A DNA stretch of 16,088 nt from a bacterium (GTDB lineage Bacteria; JAHJDO01): positions 1 through 16,088 of the forward strand of contig JAUWOV010000041.1 of assembly GCA_030611945.1 (NCBI GenBank). The letters are read 5' to 3'. Shown piece after piece: positions 1-6,990 of the stretch. Under the pieces are notes generated by a model. It was not told where the DNA came from. It made no database searches and saw only the letters and a list, made by a program, of their open reading frames with translations. The position numbers and the translations under genes are program-made. Each line of letters opens with the position of its first letter. Position 1 is the stretch's first letter.

Positions 1-1
1 G

Positions 2-1648
2 GGAAAGCGTCATTTGAAGGAGAAAGCCCTCCAACAGATTGAGGCGGTTGGTCTCACACAGAGAACATCTCATCAACCGAATGAACTTTCCGGCGGAGAA
101 CGACAACGAGTTGCCATTGCGCGTTCTTTGGTGAATGACCCATTGATTATTTTTGCTGATGAACCAACAGGCAATCTTGACACAAAGAGCGGACAAGAGA
201 TTATGTCAATTTTACAAAGATTGAATCAAGAGGGTAAAACTATTGTGATGGTAACTCATGAAAAAGAAATTGCTCAATACGCAAAAAGAATTATTCACAT
301 GCGCGACGGCGAAATTATTTCTGATGACCCCGTTAGAAGTAATCCCGAAAGCTTTCGGGATGCTACATCAATGGCGCAAACTTCTAACGGGGCAGCAGAA
401 GACATTCTGTCGGAGTCACATTCAACCGTCAGGAAAGCCGAGTTCTTAGACCATATCCGCCAGGCTGTTCATGCCATAGTTTCACATAAGATGCGTTCAG
501 TTCTTTCCATTCTTGGTATTCTTATCGGTGTTGCAGCAGTAATTGCTATGCTCGCCTTGGGTCAGGGAGCCAGAGAATCTATTTCGCAAGGATTGGCTTC
601 TTTGGGTTCAAATCTTTTAATGGTTAGACCCGGTTCCAGCAAGACGCACGGAGTAGCTTTAGAAGCAGGAACAGTTACTCGATTTACGCTGAGAGATGCA
701 GAGGCAATAGCCAAATTACCACAAGTAAAAGAAGTTTCTCCTACGGTAAGAGGCCGAGCCCAACTAGTTTATGGGAATAAAAACTGGAATACACAGGTTT
801 CCGGCACGGGAGTGGACTATGCATCCATGCGAGCAGCTATTCCTACTGTCGGCAGATTTTTTACAGAAGAAGAGTTACGAATGCGTAAGAAAGTGGTTCT
901 GCTTGGGACTACTATAGTAAAAGAAGTTTTTAATAATATTAATCCTGTCGGCGCAACAGTCAGAATAAATCGCATAAATTTTAAGGTAATTGGCGTTCTG
1001 CCCAAGAAAGGCGCAAATATGTTCCGTGACAGGGATGATCTGGTGATAATTCCCATTACTACCGCTATGTACCGGCTTCTTGGAAAAGAGTATGTGGATT
1101 CTATTGATGTGCAGGTAAAAGATATTAGTATAATGGATGAAGCGCAATCTTCAATACGCCGGCTTATCATTAAACGTCACCGTCTTGACAAAGACGATAA
1201 AAATTCATTTCAGATTCGTAATATGGCTGAAATTCAGGAAGTTCTGCAGAGCACAACAAGGACAATGACTTTGCTTTTGGGTTCTATCGCAGCTATAGCT
1301 CTTTTAGTAGGCGGAATAGGTATTATGAACATTATGCTTGTTTCAGTAACCGAACGCACCAGAGAAATCGGTCTTCGTAAAGCAATAGGAGCGCGCAGGA
1401 AAGATATACTGACACAGTTTCTTATTGAATCCGTTGTTATGACATTTAGCGGTGGAATAATCGGCATAATATTTGGAATAGGCATAGCTACCCTTTTATC
1501 CTTTTTCGCAGGATGGGCAACCAAGGTTTCGATATCATCGGTAATTTTGGCTACAACGTTTTCTATTGCCGTTGGAATAGGATTTGGCTTCTGGCCTGCC
1601 CGCCAGGCCGCAAAACTCAATCCTATAGAAGCGTTGAGATACGAATAA
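2..1648 (+). CDS. macB: MacB-type ABC exporter, ATPase-permease fusion (5' partial)
   Basis: The 3' 548 codons of a fused ATP-binding/permease exporter of the MacB family, which with a periplasmic adaptor and outer-membrane channel exports peptides, macrolides or lipid-like substrates. The frame is open to the window edge, so the Walker A half of the ATPase lies outside. Visible are the ABC signature [14 protein letters not shown], Walker B ([12 protein letters not shown]) and the switch histidine (VTHE). A linker follows, then a first membrane helix ([19 protein letters not shown]), a periplasmic core, and three C-terminal helices with the FtsX/MacB-like TEREIG-type stretch ([17 protein letters not shown]) and the usual ending NPIEALRYE. 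The TTG at 14 is not a real start, because it lies inside the ATPase. The ATPase-permease linker contains a compound palindrome (328-392). The last 114 bp overlap the convergent dus gene. The family is certain; the substrate is not. Confidence 0.93.
   Translation, partial: GKRHLKEKALQQIEAVGLTQRTSHQPNELSGGERQRVAIARSLVNDPLIIFADEPTGNLDTKSGQEIMSILQRLNQEGKTIVMVTHEKEIAQYAKRIIHMRDGEIISDDPVRSNPESFRDATSMAQTSNGAAEDILSESHSTVRKAEFLDHIRQAVHAIVSHKMRSVLSILGILIGVAAVIAMLALGQGARESISQGLASLGSNLLMVRPGSSKTHGVALEAGTVTRFTLRDAEAIAKLPQVKEVSPTVRGRAQLVYGNKNWNTQVSGTGVDYASMRAAIPTVGRFFTEEELRMRKKVVLLGTTIVKEVFNNINPVGATVRINRINFKVIGVLPKKGANMFRDRDDLVIIPITTAMYRLLGKEYVDSIDVQVKDISIMDEAQSSIRRLIIKRHRLDKDDKNSFQIRNMAEIQEVLQSTTRTMTLLLGSIAAIALLVGGIGIMNIMLVSVTERTREIGLRKAIGARRKDILTQFLIESVVMTFSGGIIGIIFGIGIATLLSFFAGWATKVSISSVILATTFSIAVGIGFGFWPARQAAKLNPIEALRYE
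328..392. repeat. Compound palindromic element inside macB
   Basis: A 13-bp perfect inverted repeat, CCCCGTTAGAAGT (328-340) and ACTTCTAACGGGG (380-392), encloses a 20-bp perfect palindrome whose half is ATCCCGAAAG (342-361). It lies exactly in the linker between the ATPase and the first membrane helix and is read in frame, encoding a polar stretch around [14 protein letters not shown]. This looks like a small palindromic repeat that landed in a tolerant linker. Whether it is dispersed in the genome cannot be seen here. Confidence 0.7.
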
Positions 1649-2584
1649 GCTCTCTATCAGATCAATCAATTCTTCATATGACGTTACTTTGCTTATGCGG
1701 CGGCGGATTTCTGTGCTGTTATAATGTCCCTTGAAATACCACATCGCTACCTTGCCCATGAAGCCTATCTTATTAGCAGTTCCTATATCCTTGTATTTTT
1801 CTATGTAAGCAAGGTGAGCTTTGAGGATCTTTTTCTTTGCAGAAAGACTTTGGTTTTTAGGATTCTCGCCGTTTTTTAAATAGTTTTCAATATTTTTAAA
1901 TATCCACGGATTGCCGAGCGCACCGCGCGCAACCAGAATTCCGTCGCATCCTGTTTCGTCTAGCATCTTTTTAGCCATTAAAGGGTTAAATATATTTCCG
2001 CTTCCGAATACAGGAATCTTTAAAGATTCTTTAACGGCCTTTATTGATTTATAGTCAATATCACCCGAGTACCTTTGCGACATCGTCCTGCCGTGTATAA
2101 AGACAGTAGAAGCGCCGTTTGCCTCGCATTCTTCAGCAGTTTTAACACATTCTACGATATCCACTTTATCAAAACCTGTTCTTAACTTAACTGTAACGGG
2201 AATTCGTAGTTTGGAAACTAATTTTTTAATGATCTTGCCAAGTATCGCTCTGTTTTTTAACAGGGCTGCGCCGGCACCCTTTTTTATTACTTTTTTTACG
2301 GGACAGGCGCTGTTTATATCCAAAAAAGATATATCAACAAGTTCTATGAGCTTTTCAGCGGCATCAAGCATTACGAAAGGGTCTGCGCCCAGTAGTTGCG
2401 CGGAAATTGGAGAATCCTTCCTAATTGTTTTTATGAGTCTCCTATTCTTCTGACTACCGTAAACTACAGCTTTTGAATCAAGCATTTCAAAGAAGCAGTG
2501 TTCTGCGCCTAATCTACGGCTTATAAGACGGAAAGCGAGATCTGTTACTCCTGACATAGGAGCCAGATATATTTTTGGATTCAT
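1535..2584 (-). CDS. dusB: tRNA-dihydrouridine synthase (Dus, DusB-like)
   Basis: FMN-dependent enzyme reducing uridine to dihydrouridine in tRNA D-loops, 349 codons. The N-terminal FMN-binding motif LAPMSGVTD is at residues 7-15. The catalytic cysteine is Cys94 in NSACPVKKV, where most family members have NMGCPVKKV. Next come the conserved VKLRTGFD and HGRTMSQRYSG segments and the phosphate-binding GSGNIF and ARGALGNPW motifs. The start at 2584 has no Shine-Dalgarno sequence but a TATAAT box 7 nt upstream, so the mRNA is probably leaderless. The family fold should finish near IDLIESLF. The remaining 38 or so residues are encoded antisense to the end of macB, are rich in R, S and N, and look like read-through after loss of an original stop codon. 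Confidence 0.93.
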   Translation of the reverse strand: MNPKIYLAPMSGVTDLAFRLISRRLGAEHCFFEMLDSKAVVYGSQKNRRLIKTIRKDSPISAQLLGADPFVMLDAAEKLIELVDISFLDINSACPVKKVIKKGAGAALLKNRAILGKIIKKLVSKLRIPVTVKLRTGFDKVDIVECVKTAEECEANGASTVFIHGRTMSQRYSGDIDYKSIKAVKESLKIPVFGSGNIFNPLMAKKMLDETGCDGILVARGALGNPWIFKNIENYLKNGENPKNQSLSAKKKILKAHLAYIEKYKDIGTANKIGFMGKVAMWYFKGHYNSTEIRRRISKVTSYEELIDLIESLFVSQRFYRIEFCGLAGRPEAKSYSNGNRKRCSQNYR

Positions 2585-2591
2585 GACAATT

Positions 2592-2597
2592 ATTATA
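2592..2597 (-). promoter_or_regulatory. -10 box of dus, leaderless
   Basis: A perfect TATAAT on the minus strand ends 7 nt before the dus ATG, so transcription should begin at or next to the start codon. No Shine-Dalgarno fits in the gap and no clear -35 hexamer is present. Confidence 0.6.
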
Positions 2598-2618
2598 CCA
2601 TAAGCCCCAATCCTTTGA

Positions 2619-2624
2619 TATAAT
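2619..2624 (+). promoter_or_regulatory. -10 box of the rlmB operon, leaderless
   Basis: A perfect TATAAT sits 6 nt before the rlmB ATG at 2631, mirroring the dus promoter 21 bp away on the other strand. The transcript would start at about the A of ATG, which explains the missing ribosome binding site and supports 2631 rather than the ATG at 2655 as the start. Confidence 0.6.
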
Positions 2625-2630
2625 GACCAA

Positions 2631-3392
2631 ATGCTAAAAAATAAGAATTCTACAATGTTATACGGAAGAAACTCAGTTTTTGAGCGATTAAAAACAAATC
2701 CTCAAACCATAAGAAAAATCTTTCTGCAGGATAATTTCAATGTATCTCATATAGAAAGATTAATAGAGGAGAATTCTATTCCCTCTGAACGCCTGCCTCA
2801 TCAGGGACTGGAGAGAATTAAACATGCTAAAGATCTTCAGGGCATAGTTGCCAGTGTGGATAAATTCAAATATGTACCTTTTGATGATTTGCTGAATTTC
2901 TCTAAAGACAGGCAGTTAACATTTATATTTCTTGACAGGATAAACGACCCTCACAATTTGGGAGTCATTATTCGTACCGCCGCCTGTTTTGGCAGGCTTG
3001 CTGTTATTATTCCGAAATTTGAGGCTTGCGAAGTGAATGAGACAGTTCAGCATGTGGCCTCAGGAGGAGAGAATTATGCGCCGATATCAATAGTAACAAA
3101 CCTTTCCGATGCCATAATTGATGCAAAGGCTAGCGGATACTGGATACTGGGAACTGTTATAGCTGATGATTCTAAAGATATAAATAAAGTTGACTTCCCT
3201 TTTCCTCTTGGCATTGTATTAGGGTCTGAAGGAAAAGGTATTCGCCATGGTTTACAAAAATATCTTGATATAAAGGTTCGGATTCCTATGAACGGCGCTA
3301 AACTTTCATTCAATGTCAATATAGCCTGCGCTATTCTTTGCCATGAGATATCAAAGCAAAGAACTGATGTAAACATGTCTATAATTCTTTAA
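2631..3392 (+). CDS. rlmB: SpoU/TrmH-family rRNA 2'-O-methyltransferase (RlmB-like)
   Basis: A 253-aa SPOUT methyltransferase that uses S-adenosylmethionine to methylate a ribose 2'-OH, most likely G2251 of 23S rRNA if it is a true RlmB. The N-terminal SpoU substrate-binding domain (about residues 1-75) opens with MLYGRNSVFERL. The knotted catalytic domain (about 98-245) shows motif 1 (DRINDPHNLGVIIRTA), motif 2 (GIVLGSEGKGI) and motif 3 (RIPMNGAKLSFNVNIACAI). The usual SLNVSVA is replaced by LSFNVNI, a mild variant. It is the first gene of a tight operon with the DUF5661 and cyclophilin genes (17-bp and 13-bp gaps). RlmB and the related TrmH-like enzymes are hard to separate by eye. Confidence 0.9.
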   Translation: MLKNKNSTMLYGRNSVFERLKTNPQTIRKIFLQDNFNVSHIERLIEENSIPSERLPHQGLERIKHAKDLQGIVASVDKFKYVPFDDLLNFSKDRQLTFIFLDRINDPHNLGVIIRTAACFGRLAVIIPKFEACEVNETVQHVASGGENYAPISIVTNLSDAIIDAKASGYWILGTVIADDSKDINKVDFPFPLGIVLGSEGKGIRHGLQKYLDIKVRIPMNGAKLSFNVNIACAILCHEISKQRTDVNMSIIL

Positions 3393-3409
3393 ATAACAAG
3401 GAGGGTTTT

Positions 3410-3682
3410 ATGAGCAATAAAAAAAGTTTTAGTTTTGATGAAGCAAAGAAAATTGGAGAGGAACTGGGGATAAAGTGGGATAAATTTGACGTGGAGCAGT
3501 TTAGAATGGGAATGGATGTGGAGTTAGAGCATGGTTTAATTAGTCCGGCAACAAATGTTACCGATGATGACCCCTTAATCACAGGAAAGATTGCGCTTGC
3601 GCATTTAGAAGAATTTTCTGATTATTATGATAGATTAGAAAAGATGGAAAATGAGGCTGATAAATTTTGGGAAAAAAAATAA
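3410..3682 (+). CDS. DUF5661-like small protein
   Basis: A 90-aa acidic, soluble protein of a conserved family of unknown function. It opens with a helical segment (FDEAKKIGEELGIKWDKFD), has the family core FRMGMDVELEHG, then TNVTDDDPLITGKIALAHL, and ends in a charged helix. I recognise it as DUF5661-like from this core; the biochemical role is unknown. A strong Shine-Dalgarno (AAGGAGGG, about 3399) fixes the start. It lies between rlmB and an exported cyclophilin and is probably cotranscribed with both. Confidence 0.8.
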   Translation: MSNKKSFSFDEAKKIGEELGIKWDKFDVEQFRMGMDVELEHGLISPATNVTDDDPLITGKIALAHLEEFSDYYDRLEKMENEADKFWEKK

Positions 3683-3695
3683 AAGGAGATGACTA

Positions 3696-4244
3696 ATGAA
3701 AAAAATTTTACCAATCTTTTTGTTGGGAATAACTATTCTATCAAGTGTATATATGGAGGCTGCTAATATGTCTGAACAAACAGTAGTATTAGAAACCAAC
3801 CAGGGAATAATAGAAATTAAGCTAATGCCGGATATAGCCCCCAAGGCCTGTGAGAATTTTCTTGGGCTTATAGAACGCGGCTATTATGACGGCCTTATCT
3901 TCCACCGTGTAATTAAGGGCTTTATGATTCAGGGCGGAGACCCTACCGGAACAGGTACAGGTGGCGAGTCTATTTGGGGTAAGCCATTTAAGGATGAGGT
4001 GAGTAAAAAAGTTGGGTTTGATAAGCCAGGACTTTTGGCTATGGCTAATGCCGGTCCGGGAACAAACGGCAGTCAATTTTTCATTACCGTAATCAAGACA
4101 CCATGGCTGAATATGCGCCACACTATTTTCGGCGAGGTAACATCAGGCTATGATGTTGTTGAAAAAATTGAAAACACACCCACTGACCAGGCCAGCAAGC
4201 CTACTACTGAACAGAAGATTATCAAGGCTTACTTAAAGAAATAA
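3696..4244 (+). CDS. Cyclophilin-type peptidyl-prolyl isomerase, probably exported
   Basis: A 182-aa cyclophilin catalysing cis-trans isomerisation of X-Pro bonds. Residues 1-23 form a short signal-peptide-like segment (KK, hydrophobic run, then small residues MEAA). The catalytic domain shows the arginine of FHRV (Arg71), MIQGGDPTGTG, QFF (127-129) and the active-site Trp137 with His142 in TPWLNMRHTIFG. The start at 3696 has an AAGGAG Shine-Dalgarno. A second well-placed GGAGG (3755-3759) lies 8 nt upstream of an in-frame ATG at 3768 that begins exactly at the catalytic domain, so a cytoplasmic form could also be made. It is the last gene of the rlmB operon. Confidence 0.93.
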   Translation: MKKILPIFLLGITILSSVYMEAANMSEQTVVLETNQGIIEIKLMPDIAPKACENFLGLIERGYYDGLIFHRVIKGFMIQGGDPTGTGTGGESIWGKPFKDEVSKKVGFDKPGLLAMANAGPGTNGSQFFITVIKTPWLNMRHTIFGEVTSGYDVVEKIENTPTDQASKPTTEQKIIKAYLKK

Positions 4245-4331
4245 CTTTGACTCCCCTACCCCAACAAGAAAGCAATTGATAAGGGAAATGTTTTGTAGTA
4301 TATCTTGATAGCAATAATCAGATGATTAATT

Positions 4332-4697
4332 ATGAAACATAACCGTCGATCGATTCGTTTAAAGGAATACGATTATGCGGCGTCTGGTGAATATTTCATT
4401 ACGATATGTACATATGAACATCAATGTTTATTCGGTGAAATCGTAGGGGCGAACGGCTGTTCGCCCCTACAACAACGGATGAAACCGAAATCAATATCAT
4501 CATTTATTGCCGGATATAAATCGGTTGTTACCAAAAAAATTAATCAAATTCACAATACTCATGGACAACCAGTTTGGCAACGCAATTACTACGAACATAT
4601 TATACGAGACGACAAAGATTTAAACCGCATTCGTGAATACATTGTTAACAATCCTACAAAATGGGAAGAGGATGATTATTATGAAAGTCTATATTAA
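4332..4697 (+). pseudogene. Degenerate REP-associated tyrosine transposase (RAYT, IS200-like), HUH lost
   Basis: The N-terminal part (RRSIRLKEYDYAASGEYFIT to CLFGEI) and C-terminal part (FIAGYKSVVTKKINQ to NNPTKWEEDDYY) match RAYT/Y1 transposases, including the tyrosine of the conserved QRNYYEHIIRD segment. The central part that normally carries the metal-binding MPNHxHGI (HUH) motif is missing. The protein is 121 aa against roughly 170-200 aa in intact relatives. At the joint, the frame crosses a REP-like palindrome (4443-4470) that encodes VGANGCSPLQ. The frame is open, so the gene makes an intact but catalytically dead product, or is simply decaying. Its end overlaps the start of the miaB remnant. 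Confidence 0.82.
4443..4470. repeat. REP-like palindrome inside the RAYT gene
   Basis: Perfect 12-bp arms, GTAGGGGCGAAC (4443-4454) and its complement (4459-4470), with a 4-nt loop GGCT. It is translated in frame as part of the transposase. RAYTs act on palindromes of this kind, so this is probably the cognate repeat of the element's own family. Confidence 0.8.
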
Positions 4698-4716
4698 AAC
4701 CTTCGGATGTCAGATG
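4681..4716 (+). pseudogene. miaB: miaB 5' remnant (first 12 codons)
   Basis: The ATG at 4681 opens MKVYIKTFGCQM, the hallmark amino terminus of MiaB, the radical-SAM tRNA methylthiotransferase, including the first cluster cysteine. A purine-rich Shine-Dalgarno (GGGAAGAGGA, about 4661-4670) precedes it. Identity stops after codon 12: the frame stays open to 4935 but becomes antisense to the neighbouring nucleotidyltransferase gene and no longer resembles MiaB. The start overlaps the last codons of the RAYT gene. This is a breakpoint: the body of miaB has been lost or moved. Confidence 0.65.
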
Positions 4717-4852
4717 GCTGTATTACAGGATGACTATGGAGAAGATTGCGGAGGCATTGGTGAGCCTAGATTAACTGAATGTAATCTCTTAATATCCCAT
4801 AGAATTATTTTGATTTTAAATTTCTTCATTATCACCAACACCTATGACAGAT

Positions 4853-5716
4853 TTACCTATCCAATAATTCCAAGAACTTACTTACATTCTTATAGGCATC
4901 AGCTATTTTTATCTGATATTCTCGTTCACCAGTAATATTATAGAAATTTGCTACCCAGACGGGACCGTTAGAGTTTATATCTTTAAATGCCTCTCTTATA
5001 TGTGACAGCCCTTCCTGTACAACTTCATTATTTAGATATTGCTTTAACTCCCCAGCAACAGAAAAAGGACCATTTTTGTAATTTGCAATCATATAGTGAA
5101 TATCATATGCGTCTTTTTCCTTATATCTTCCACCCAAAGCAAAGGACTTCATTATTAAACTGCTAACGATATTAGCCACCTTCCATTTGCAAGAGGCTTT
5201 ACCATTACCCGGCAAAACATCTTTAATTTCTGTAACCATAAAATGCCCAAATGCAAGCTGACAACCTTTGGCTTTTAAAGCCTGTAAATCAGGCTGAATT
5301 TTGCGGTGAACCGCTTCTATTCCTTCCTCTCCAAGATGAGAAGTCAGAAAATCTATTTTTATAGTGTACTCTTTATTATCGTGAGGAGAAATCAATGCTC
5401 TCTCAAATCTAAATTCAAAAACATCTGCCAATTCATCCTGAACTGCTTGATAACCCCTCTCTTTTATCAAACTTATAATTGTACCGTATTTCTTCTCGCT
5501 TATTGTGGGATTAACAGCAAGGTCAATATCAATTGAACCTACATGCACAAACCCTTCCTTCTGATATTTTTTTAATATAAAATATGGTGCCCATCCACCA
5601 ATCAGAATCAATTCATCAAAGTAGCTCCTTAAAATTACACCCAACTCTAAAATTACTGATTTTGAAGCTTTAACTACTCCAGAATCAAATTCATCCGCAT
5701 TTCTAATCTTGCCCAT
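4853..5716 (-). CDS. AbiEii-like nucleotidyltransferase (predicted type IV toxin)
   Basis: A 287-aa protein with the minimal nucleotidyltransferase signature: GGW (40-42) in LILIGGWAPY, then GSIDIDLAV with metal-binding Asp63 and Asp65, and a third carboxylate, Asp122, in TIKIDFLTS. This is the active-site pattern of the AbiEii/MenT-type toxin group, which transfers nucleotides to RNA or protein targets in abortive phage defence. Its ATG abuts the stop codon of the upstream AbiEi-like gene (TAA-ATG with no gap), so translation is coupled. The target is unknown. The alternative is a nucleotidyltransferase of another toxin-antitoxin class, but the AbiEi_2-like partner favours AbiE. Confidence 0.82.
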   Translation of the reverse strand: MGKIRNADEFDSGVVKASKSVILELGVILRSYFDELILIGGWAPYFILKKYQKEGFVHVGSIDIDLAVNPTISEKKYGTIISLIKERGYQAVQDELADVFEFRFERALISPHDNKEYTIKIDFLTSHLGEEGIEAVHRKIQPDLQALKAKGCQLAFGHFMVTEIKDVLPGNGKASCKWKVANIVSSLIMKSFALGGRYKEKDAYDIHYMIANYKNGPFSVAGELKQYLNNEVVQEGLSHIREAFKDINSNGPVWVANFYNITGEREYQIKIADAYKNVSKFLELLDR

Positions 5717-6769
5717 TTAGTATTTTATCCTTTTTTCACGCAAAAACTCTGCCTGCTCCTTCCCTCTTGTAGGATATTGATTAAGATCTAAGTAGAGCTG
5801 AGTATTGCAGACTACATCTTTGCCTTCTATAGTTTGTTTTTGGTAAAATATACCTTGCTCATAAGGTTCAATAAGATGTACAGTGCCTCCAAATTCTATT
5901 TCTTCTAACTCCAATTGCTGAACAATTCTTTTAATATCTTCAAGGTAATAAAAATGCACATCATTAAAACGCATAAAGGGGGCAACTAAAGAAGCTCCTG
6001 CATGAAGAGTAAAGCAATAAGTAGTTCTATTTCTTTTAAGTGTATTAGCTATTTTCTTCATTAATTCCTGGGGGTTTTTTATAGATGAATAATAGGAATG
6101 AATAGACTCAGGAGAAATTCTATACTGTCTTGCCCAGTCATTTAGTAACTCAGCTGGACGAGACAGATGAATTTGCTTCTTTTGATCGCGAATCACATAG
6201 CCTTGCTTAAGAAGTTTGGCTATAACTTCATGAGTATATCCCAAGGCTACCTCTAGGGTTTGAGACAACTCGCTTATTCCCCATAATCTTTCTGGATCCT
6301 CAAGTAATGCTCGTATAATCCTCGTTGCTTTAGGAGAGAATAACTTTTTCAAGATGCTGTGAGTTCTCTTTATTTGTTCTTCCCCAACTTTTTCTATGTA
6401 GACCTCTTTTAAACCTACATAGCAATTCCCAGCAAGGTCTAAATAGCCAATATTATTCTCTTTACAGATAGAAGCACCATTCTTAGAGATAAAGTCTGAA
6501 ACAAAGATAGGATAACTGTTTTTTATCACAGAAGCTGCTTTAAGCAAAATGGGGATAGATTGAAGTATTTGTGAAGGGAAGCCTCTAGATTTAACTTCAA
6601 TGATAAGTTTTCTCTTTTTACCTGCTATATCAACATCAATTACCATATCAGGAATTATCCCTTTAATTTTAGGCTGATGCACAATTTTTCTGATCTTAAA
6701 AGCAGGGATATTTTTTTCTATAAGAACTGGTACCTTATTCAAGATTTGCTTTTCCGAAACCATTTTCAT
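5717..6769 (-). CDS. AbiEi-like antitoxin/regulator with a PD-(D/E)XK-like N-terminus
   Basis: About 350 aa with ATG at 6769 (MKMVSEKQ). A longer frame from 6838 would place the promoter-proximal direct repeats inside the gene, so the shorter start is preferred. Residues 40-60 contain PDMVIDVD and IIEVKS, the spaced acidic residues plus E-x-K of a PD-(D/E)XK-like fold. YLDLAGN (109-115) is the hallmark I associate with the AbiEi_2 family. A winged-helix segment follows (ALLEDPERLWGISELSQTLE...YTHEVIAKLLKQGYV, about 150-200), then a C-terminal domain with FTLHAGASLVAP and the ending IEGKDVVCNTQLYLDLNQYP. It likely represses its own operon and neutralises the nucleotidyltransferase downstream. 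Confidence 0.82.
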   Translation of the reverse strand: MKMVSEKQILNKVPVLIEKNIPAFKIRKIVHQPKIKGIIPDMVIDVDIAGKKRKLIIEVKSRGFPSQILQSIPILLKAASVIKNSYPIFVSDFISKNGASICKENNIGYLDLAGNCYVGLKEVYIEKVGEEQIKRTHSILKKLFSPKATRIIRALLEDPERLWGISELSQTLEVALGYTHEVIAKLLKQGYVIRDQKKQIHLSRPAELLNDWARQYRISPESIHSYYSSIKNPQELMKKIANTLKRNRTTYCFTLHAGASLVAPFMRFNDVHFYYLEDIKRIVQQLELEEIEFGGTVHLIEPYEQGIFYQKQTIEGKDVVCNTQLYLDLNQYPTRGKEQAEFLREKRIKY

Positions 6770-6789
6770 CTTTCTTTCATCTCTTTCGT

Positions 6790-6819
6790 TATTTACCGAA
6801 ATATACCTATTTACCGAAA
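6790..6819 (-). promoter_or_regulatory. Direct-repeat operator of the AbiE-like operon
   Basis: Two identical 12-bp copies of TATTTACCGAAA (plus-strand reading, 6790-6801 and 6808-6819) spaced 18 bp apart. They lie between the predicted transcription start and the antitoxin ATG at 6769. They are a natural binding site for the winged-helix AbiEi-like protein (autoregulation by inference). Confidence 0.55.
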
Positions 6820-6828
6820 CACAACTAT

Positions 6829-6857
6829 AAAGTATCACTTTGCTCTTTCTTTGTCAA
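6829..6857 (-). promoter_or_regulatory. Promoter of the AbiE-like operon
   Basis: A perfect -35 TTGACA (6857-6852 on the minus strand) is followed, 15-17 nt on, by a weak -10 (GATACT or TACTTT within 6836-6829). The start site would fall just before the two 12-bp direct repeats. Confidence 0.5.
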
Positions 6858-6873
6858 GAAATCGCACTGCTAG

Positions 6874-6981
6874 CTATCTGTAGTATATTGCTAAAGTTTC
6901 TTTTGAAACGGCGGGAAGTTTTTCATTCTCTGCAATATTTAAAATCCGGCGAACCCTGTTTTCACCATCTTTTATGGACAT
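6874..6981 (-). pseudogene. Truncated 5' end of an unidentified gene
   Basis: An ATG at 6981 with AAGG 6 nt upstream opens a 35-codon frame (begins MSIKDGENRVRR, contains LPAVSKETLAIYY) that ends at a TAG. The Shine-Dalgarno overlaps the end of the DUF6155 gene, so this was the next gene of that operon. The sequence reads like the conserved start of a longer protein. It faintly resembles CcbP-type calcium-binding proteins, but that is a weak recollection. The frame stops where the AbiE-like promoter region begins, so the 3' part was probably lost when that cassette arrived. Confidence 0.45.
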
Positions 6982-6990
6982 CTCAGACCT

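Noticed and set aside
817-1620. Several minus-strand frames of 90-128 codons inside macB
   Set aside because: They mirror the well-supported macB coding frame and show no domain features.
4633-4935. 100-codon plus-strand frame after the RAYT gene
   Set aside because: Its first part is out of frame with the RAYT gene and its last part is antisense to the nucleotidyltransferase. Only the 12 MiaB-like codons inside it are meaningful.
6770-6838. N-terminal extension of the AbiEi-like protein from 6838
   Set aside because: It would encode the direct-repeat operator and put the start at the predicted promoter; ATG at 6769 is more plausible.
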